Positions 34,701 to 43,700 of a stretch of DNA of 64,000 nt are shown piece after piece. The position numbers were made by a program, and so were the translations under genes. Within the stretch, counting starts at the first letter, position 1; every line of letters begins with the position of its first letter. The notes under the pieces are model-generated. The model did no database searches and was not told where the DNA came from. It was given only the letters and a program-made list of their open reading frames with translations. Source of the stretch: Cordilura impudica (Eukaryota > Arthropoda > Insecta > Diptera > Scathophagidae); NCBI GenBank assembly GCA_963682025.1, contig OY821519.1:189037253-189101252 (forward strand). Direction: 5' to 3'.

Positions 34701-37700
34701 TCGGTTGTGTTTGCAACAGGGGCGCTGAGACTACACGTTGTAAGCGACGACCCATTTCGGGTGTACTATTATTATATATGGGTGTAGTGTTGGTATTAAA
34801 GCGATTTGTATTATTAGATGAACCGAAAATGGGACTCGTAGCACGCTGCTGAGCATTATTAACCATGGCCTTTGAGGCTAATGTTATGATCGGTGGACGA
34901 CAATAGCGTGAAGCTCGATTATGCTCATCATTACAGCTGGAAGAGAATAGAAAAATAAATTAATAAAATAGATCAAATTAAATGAAATAAAGTTTGAATT
35001 GAAATTTTGGTCTAACTTATATAGTTCAATTACACTAGACAGCAATATGTTTGGGTTGGATCATTTTGGCATACATATGTCGATTGTTTTTTTAGAAGGT
35101 TTTAACCCTATATCTGCCATTTTCTTAGATCATTTCAAATTAAAACAAGTAAGAAAATTATAGTCGGTCTAGACATGAAAAAGTTCATATCGGATGCTAT
35201 ATCTGTATGGGGACTAGGCCCAAAAATGGACCGATCCTGACCATGTATGGTAAAGTCTCTTGTATATTGCAAAAATATATACAAACAAAATTTGAGAAGA
35301 ATCAGTGCAATATTTTTGTTTTTTGATAGATTTAAGTGAAGATCGGGAAGCAGCTCTATATGGGGCCTATGACTAAGAGTTGTCCAATAGGGTTCATTTT
35401 TGGACTACTGATTAATGGATGTAATATATATATACAAACCCAATTTGACTAAGATTTGTATGATAATTTGGATCTTATGGCAATTTATGTTGATTTCATA
35501 GGGGTCATTTGTGTGGGGGCTAGGTCTGAACATGGACCGATTCTCACCAATTTCAATAGCGTTCATCCCATGGCCGACAAGAGATCAAATACCAAATTTC
35601 GTCAAAATATATTCATATTTGCGACCTGCAGTTTGATTACAAGCTTTACATGGACACACAGACGGACGGACGGACAGACGGACATCGTTAAATCGAATCA
35701 GATAGTGATTCTGATTCGATCGGTATAATTAAAGATGGGTGTAGGTCAAATATTTTTGGTTGTTACAAACAGCAGCACAAAGTCATTATACCCAAACCAC
35801 ATAGTGGTATAGGGTATAAAAATATATATAGATATCGAAAAAGTCAACTTAAACGTGCGTTTCAAGTGTTAAAATGTTCCGGTGAATATGTTCAGCTATC
35901 AATTTTACTAGGATTCGATATTTTTATTAAGAATTTACCACCCCCCAACACCAAAATCCTGAATTTAAGAAGTTATAAAAAAATAAAAAAGAATGCTGAT
36001 GATTTTTTTCAATATATAAAATTTAATTTTTTTGTTGCTATGGGATTTTTAGTATTATTTTTCCTTTTCTCTTGCGTTGTACAAATGTACATACGAGTTT
36101 GTATGTGGAATATCATGTGTTTATTTATTTATTTTTGTTCATATAACTTGAGCATCTTCCAAATCTGTTAAAACAGCATATATATACTTATTCAGTACTA
36201 TATGATTTAAACGATCAATTCGTGATGCTAAATACAATACTGCAGACCAATTAGTTTAAGTCAATATGTCAAAAAAGTTAACTAAAATCGTGTGGTTTTG
36301 TTTACATTTAACTGGCAATTTTTTTCGCACGAAAACAGTGACAAACAAAATGTTCAGTTCCCAAAATTAATGGGTGATGACATTTATGGATATAGAAAAT
36401 AATCATAATCCAAATTTGAGTGTGATCGCTAAAAAAGACACATTTATAGACGGATGGACGAAGCTTAACGACTCTATTATTTTTGGTTGTTTCAAATACC
36501 AGGAGTCAGGAGTGTGTAAAGAGCTTATAGTCGTGTTATTTTTTTCCTTGTCTACACATCTTTAGAATATTTTTCTTCTTTAGGAATTTGCCTAGAAAAG
36601 ATGAAAAATATTTTGGAGGACATAAAAAAACCAGACTGTCAAAGATAATAAAATCGTATGATTGTCGGTTTCAAATACCATTTTCTTCTATAATACGCCT
36701 GCTTCATCATACTAGATTTTCTGACAGGGAGAAATACAAAGAATTTTCTTGGAAACTCTGCTTTAGTGAACGATAAACACATATTTGAGATATATTTTCT
36801 GTTTTTCCTTATCACATATGGGCATTTCCGTGGCTACGCAGGTAGTTGTACGTCTTCAATATGAAGAAAAACAAAGAAACATTATTTTTTTGCTTTGTTT
36901 TTGTTTTTGGATAGCACTTTAGTAGCACTATATTTACTGTAAAAGCTGGAAGTAAACTAAAAGGGATACGTGACGTGACAGAAAGCAGAAGTGGTTTTTG
37001 TATGCATCTATTAAAATGCAAAACTCTCCGAAAAGCGCCTGATTTTTTTTTAATGAAAGTTATTTTACATTGATCTGAAAAAATTTTATTTCATATTCAT
37101 AATGGTGTCATTGCAATATCTTTTAAAATTTTTTTATACAAGCTATAATATGATACGTGACGTGACATACAATACGTGACATGCTAATAAAAGACATTAA
37201 TTCAATTACGCATTCAGTATCATGACAACTGAGTTAAGATATTAAAATTATAATATTTTTTTTATATATATCAGATATAATCTTTTTTTAAAATTATGTT
37301 TTTCGTGGATATCCCCATATGTATCTTATATTAAATAAAAACAAACCGAAACTCGTCAAGATCAAGGCAAAATATAATAAATTAACATTGTCGTTTTTAT
37401 CCCGCATAAAGTCAGGCAATATTTATGTATATATATTTGTGCTGAATAACAACAAATGCTACGTATGTATGTATGGTATGTACAATGTATGTACGAGTAT
37501 GATGCATGTACGTCATTTCTCTAGATACGACAAGTTTCAGGGGCAAGTATAGAAAGCGAGTGCCCGTATTTTATCATATAATCTAAATAAAAATTCTGAA
37601 AAGGAAATATTAAACAAAAATTTGTAGAAAAAAATATCTACAAATAGCAAAATATGATTGTTGCAATTATTTTTGGCACTTGTTGTGCATGCTTGTAGCC

Positions 37701-40700
37701 AAACAAGTTTTATTTTATATTTTGATAGATTTCTCGATAATTTATATGGATTTTTTTTTATAAAATAAACTATGCCTCCGGAAATGGCGCCAATTACTAC
37801 GTTTAATAGAAAACATACATACAAAAAAAAAAAATATAATGTTATAAATTTAGCAAACAAAATTCTGTACACATACATACATATATTCTTACCAATTGGT
37901 TTGTATCAAGCACAACAATAAACTTGACATATAACATTATTAAATAACTTTTATAATTTATAAACATTTATTTTGTCCATTCGTTCATTAATCATTGAAA
38001 TTGTTATAAGTTGTAAGGCGCTTATTCGCCCACGAGAAATACATCTTTTAAGACAACTTAATTTTTTTTTATGAAAATGTGCTATTTTAAGAAAATGTAC
38101 TTATTTAAGAAAAGTTACAATTTCAGAAAATTTCTTTCTTTAAAGGAAAATGTACTTATTTAAGAAAAGGTACTTTTTAAAGAAATAGTACTTTTTTAAC
38201 TTTTTAAGTGCTTTTTTACGAAAAGGTACAGTTTTTACATAAGGTACTTTTTTATGAAAAAGTACTTTTTTAAGACAAATAATCTTTTTAAGAAAAGATA
38301 TTTTTTTTGAAAAATGTACTTCTTTGAGAAAAGGTACCGTTTTGAGAAAATGGACTTATTAAAAAAAAAATTGTTTAAAAATATGCTTTCTTAAGAAAAG
38401 GTTTTTGAATTATCTAGCTACGAAATATCAATTCTAAGATGTAGGACTGGTAATTTTATGAAACAAAATATTAATTATATTAATTATATAAATGAACCAC
38501 TTGATTCGCTCTCTGAATCACGATTGCGAACCTTGGTGTTCAGACGACTGTTCTTATTTCATTTTGATGTTTATATATTTTGTGCAAATATTTGAAGACA
38601 TCCTTCTATACTTTAAGTTTCACTATTTAAGTTTTTCCATTTTTATTTGAACATATACATGTAAATATATACTTTTTATTTGTTAAATGTTTCTATTTAT
38701 TTTATTGCACACATTAATTTTTTGTTATTTCATTGTTTATATATTTTTGACAGCTAGTTCAGATAAACTAGCGATAATTTTTTTTTATCAAAATTGGAGA
38801 TGACACTCAATTTTACGAGGTTCACAACTAGGTTCAAAATGAACCAAGTAGGTTCGCTCTCAAAGTTTGGTATGGCGCATCATGTAGATTCAATCATGAT
38901 TCGGGCGTGAACCGTGAATGAGAGAGCGAACCGCGAATCTTGCGGTCCGTGTCATAGCATAAGCGAAACTATATACAGATTTATCGCAAGGAGCATGGTA
39001 AAGTAAATATGTTTAGAGTCCTTACATAAAATTAATTTCTAATTTGTACATCTTTTTCTTGAAACGAATCGAGCTCGGGTCAGAATCGGTCTAGCATAAA
39101 AACTTTTCCTCTCATTAAATTGATATGAAATTCAGAAAAATTACATAATTTTTTCAATTAACATTCAAAAGATAGTTAACGCTTTATGGAAGTTTAAAAC
39201 CTTACAGGGGAAAACCTCTTTAAAATAATTAGTATGTTTGGCGAAAAAAGTATATGTAAGTAGGGCGTATATTATTAGGTACAGCCGAATATAAGAGTTT
39301 TACTTTTTTCGTGTTAGTGCGGAATTAATTTCAATATATTTCAATGAAATATACAACATATTATTTGCATTTTAAATTTAACTTTCGTTTTCTTTAAACC
39401 AATTGTTGCCATAGCTAAATATTTATTTAATTAATAATGTTCTTTTTTTTTAATTCTGCTAACATTTTTATAATAATAACAAGAATTATTATGAACAATA
39501 GTTAATAAATAATCTAAAAGTTTTATACAAAACCTTTTTTGTTTGTTATTATCTAACAAATTTTGTTAACGATTTTTATTGTCGAATTTCAATTGACCTT
39601 GTTTCAAGGTAATTTATAAAAAAAAAAACCATTGGCAAATGTCCGCATCAATAATATATAGACACATACAACAGGGAAATTTAACTTAATTTGTTCAATT
39701 TTTGTGATTGAATCTATTATTAAAAAATAATATTCAATTATAAACCTACACAAAATTTCATAACCATTAAAACGTATTGCTACAAAATTCAATACTCCTA
39801 TTCACAACCGCATCCAAAAGAGGGAATTTAAATTTTGTAAGAATATTTCCAAATTGTAATGAGGAATTGGAATAGATTTTTAGGTTATACTGAAGTTTGT
39901 TAGTGTTTAGTATACCGCTCGTCTGTGAATCACTTTCTCCGTCTCCGTGTCTATATTAACTGTCCGCAATCTTCAGGCCGAAAATAAAATATATTTAAAA
40001 TCGGTGCAAGTTCAGATCTAGCCCACACACAAATCTCCCATTTGAGTTGCAATTAAATTACTTATATTTTTAATATTTTCATTAAATTTTGTGAGTATGT
40101 ATTTTTATACTCATCATTTCATCATCAAAAGTTATTTTTTTTTTATAAAATAAACTACATAATCAAATTGAATGATTTTTGTGTGGATTTGTAATGAAAG
40201 AACCAAAAAATTTTCATCATTTTTTATTTATTCTTTGGCGTTGTATTAAAAAACAGTAAACTACTCAAAATAGCTGATTATACAAGTGTTGACATGAGTA
40301 TATATAAATATATGTATGTATGTATTGACCAGTCAACGCGAGTGTTTTATAATGTACGAGTATCTTATTTAGACAGTCGAAAATGAATCTTCAACAACGC
40401 CGAAATGAATCGCATATTCTCAGATCAAGCAATTATTTTTAATACAAACATTTTTATTGAGCAAAATTTTGTTTCGCAAAAAAAGTGCGAATTTTTCATT
40501 TCTATTTGTAGATTTTCTAAATCGTTTAATAATTTACATATTTTTTTTAACCGTTGGGGCCATGTCCTTGACTTTACCCAAACTAATTCAGTTATAAACA
40601 TTGAAAATGATGTTGTACCATTTTGGTTATTTTAAAAATAAATGCAAAATTTAACTAATGCAGAATCGCTTTTAAAATAGAATTGATTTTTAAACTCTTT

Positions 40701-43700
40701 ATTTTAACTCATACTATCTGTCTGTTTGTCTGTCTGTCGTGGGTCAACCCCATTCCCCCTTATCCAATTGATCTGAAACTTGGCCAATAGTCTTGTTGTG
40801 ACTACAGATTATTTTTGGGATAGTCACGAACTGTCACGCATAGTCACGCACAGTCACGGAGTGATCTAAAAGTCATTTCCCTCATCCGATTGATCTGAAA
40901 CTTGGTCCACATACTTGCTGTGAAAAAAAGATTAAAAGATTATATTTGCTGTAAATAAAAATTAACTTCGAAATAGTCACGCACAGTCACGCATAGTCAC
41001 GCATAGTCACGCACAGTCACGGAGTGATTTAAACCCCATTTCCCCTCATCCGATCGATCTGAAGCTTTGTCCATAGACTTGTAGTGCTCAATGATTAATT
41101 TTAAAATAGTCACGGAGAGATTCAAATCTCATATGCATAAGGAAAGGAAAGAGTTTTAATAAAAACTTTGTTTTTATGCGTTAGATTATTTATATTATTA
41201 ATTGATTTTATTTTTGAATAATTTATCAACTGCAATATTTTTAAAAAAAATTTGTGTACAAACATATATTGGGCATATTGTAACATGAAATTGAACATTT
41301 TGTAACTAAATTACGATTTCCTTAAATAAATCATGTAAGTGTTCAAAGTAAAAATGTGAAATGATTGAGAAACGACAGTGCATATACGAGTATGTTGAAA
41401 ATAATGGAAAGTTTGTTTTTAAAACTCGAATCAAAAATTTTTGTTTTTAAGTCTTTAATACAATAAATATGTATTAATTGATTTAAATCAATTTATTAAT
41501 TAAATATTATTTTATTGTCTTAAATTTATAAAACAATCATTACCTAAATTTATGGCTTCATATGAGTACATAACAAACTGCCTATAGCTACATAAACCTC
41601 AAATGAACGTAGTAAAATATCATTATATTATAGCTATAATAATTGTGAAAGTAAATGTGGGCATTTCCGTGGCTACGTACGTGATAGGTCGTACAACTTA
41701 AATATGAAGGAAAACAAAGAAAAATTAAATTATTATGTCCTGTATAATGATGTCCGTCCGTTTGTCTATCTGTCTGTGTGTCCATGTAAACCTTGTAATC
41801 AAACTACAGTTCGCAAATATATAACATTTTGATGAAATTTGGTATATAAGCTTCTGTTGGCCATAGAACGATCCGAAATTATATTGGTGAAAATAGGTAC
41901 AAGTACAGACCATGTCCCCATACAAATGACCCTCTATGATATCGACTTAAATTGCCGTAAGATTCAGATTATCATATAGATATCGGTCAAATTTGGTTTA
42001 TGTATGTTTATTATACACATAAATCAAACCCTGTCAGATCATTTTTTTGTCAAAGTTGCGTATCGATATCTATAATATTAAAAGGCTAGGCGATTTCTTG
42101 TGACTGATATTTTGTTCTACCGTTTTATCCCGATTTTGACCAAACGTATATTATTTGAAAGGTACTTCTTTTTAGCCATTTCGCGGATTTACAGATTTTA
42201 AAATTTTTCCTCTATTTTGAGTAAATTGCATTTAAAGTTGCTACTAACACATACATAAAATTATACAATGCTATGTGTGTGTTTATTAAATTTGTTAATA
42301 TATTTGTAATAAAAATGAGTTTGTTTTTTGTGTTGATTTATGAATTGGCTATAATTAATTAGCATACTTTTAGGGTCTTTATTTAACGAAAAAATAAAAT
42401 TTCCTAGATTTTTCGCCTGAATTTCGAGGGCTGGAATGTGCTAGTTATCTTAAATCTATCAAAGAATAAAAATATTTCATAAATCTTTCTCAAATTTAGT
42501 ATACAAGTTTTTTCTGTTAAATAAGTGACTTTACCAAATATGGTATTGATTGGTCGCCATAGAGAAATAGAATCCAATATGAAATTTTTCATATGTGCAA
42601 GGCAAAAATTAAGAACAATCCCACTTATTTATTCTTATCTTCCATATCCATGGAATATGGTCTAAACCGACTGTAATTTTCTTTTTTGTTTTTGCTTGTT
42701 TTGATGTTCGAATAGCATTTTAGTAGCACTATATTTACTGTAAAAGTTGGCAGCTATCAAAAGTATTGCCATAAGATATTAGAAAACTGAAAAAGATACG
42801 TGACGTGATAGGAAATATAAGAAATTTTTGTCTGCATCTATAAAAACGCATAAATTACCGAAAAGCGCATGAGTTTTTTAATGCGTGATCTGAAATAACG
42901 AACCTTCATATTCATAAGTTTGTCATTAAGAATCTTTTTTTAGTTTTTTTATATACTCATGAGTAACTAAGAGTGAGAAAGACATAAATTTAATTTTGTA
43001 GTCATTTTTCTTATCATGGAGTTAAGCTGTATATGCTTTAAAATAATTTGATTTTTTTTTAGATAATTTTTTTCATTTTGTTTTTCGGTTAAGGAGGACT
43101 TTTCTGCCCTTTCTGTCCATATGTATTTCTCTACATATTAATCCGTTAAAAATAATCTCATAATAATGTTGAATATATTTCGATCTTTTTAAAATAAATT
43201 GAAAGATTTTTTACTGTCGGAAGTTAGTTTCAGAATTAACGTTGGTTAAACACAAAACGTAGACATGGTTAATAAAATTTAATCTTACTAATCTTTTCAT
43301 ATTTTAAAATTTGTTAAGCGTTTAATGATATTCTTTCATACAGCATAAGATAAATATAATAAAATCCTTCCGATAGATATAGACCAGAAATTTAAAATAA
43401 CTTTTTATTTAAATTCGAGGGCGGAGTAATAAATTCATGACCTTTCCCAAAAAAAAACTTTGTTTCTCAACATAGACTTATTATTGTCCAATACCTCTTT
43501 GTCTTAATTTTTCTTAGTTTTTTTCTTTCCAACTAATAGGAAGGTCCTCATTTCTTTGATCAATTATTTGATCGTGGAAACTAAATATCTTTGGACATAG
43601 AAAATAGTCGCGGGTGAATATGGCATTAAAATAAAATAAATTAAATTATTCTCGAATATTCGGCAAGATGTGTTAATTTAAAAATCTTTGCAGTAAAAAG

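Larger units (their letters stand above)
41652..42960 (+). repeat. Repeat D, copy 2, split by an insertion
   Basis: The left part is GGGCATTTCCGTGGCTACG... to about 41727. The right part resumes at about 42705 with 'gatgttcgaatagcattttagtagcactatatttactgtaaaag', then GATACGTGACGTGA (42795). In copy 1 the two parts are adjacent, so the 41730-42690 block is a later insertion. Confidence 0.65.

Noticed and set aside
35866..36171. 101-aa frame in intron 1
   Set aside because: Hydrophobic, AT-composition driven, no homology recalled, inside an intron.
36374..36565. Family-B Helentron remnant at 36.37-36.5 kb
   Set aside because: 'tatggatatagaaaataatcataatccaaatttgagtg' and 'agacggatggacgaagct' are suggestive, but the order and length are too poor to call.
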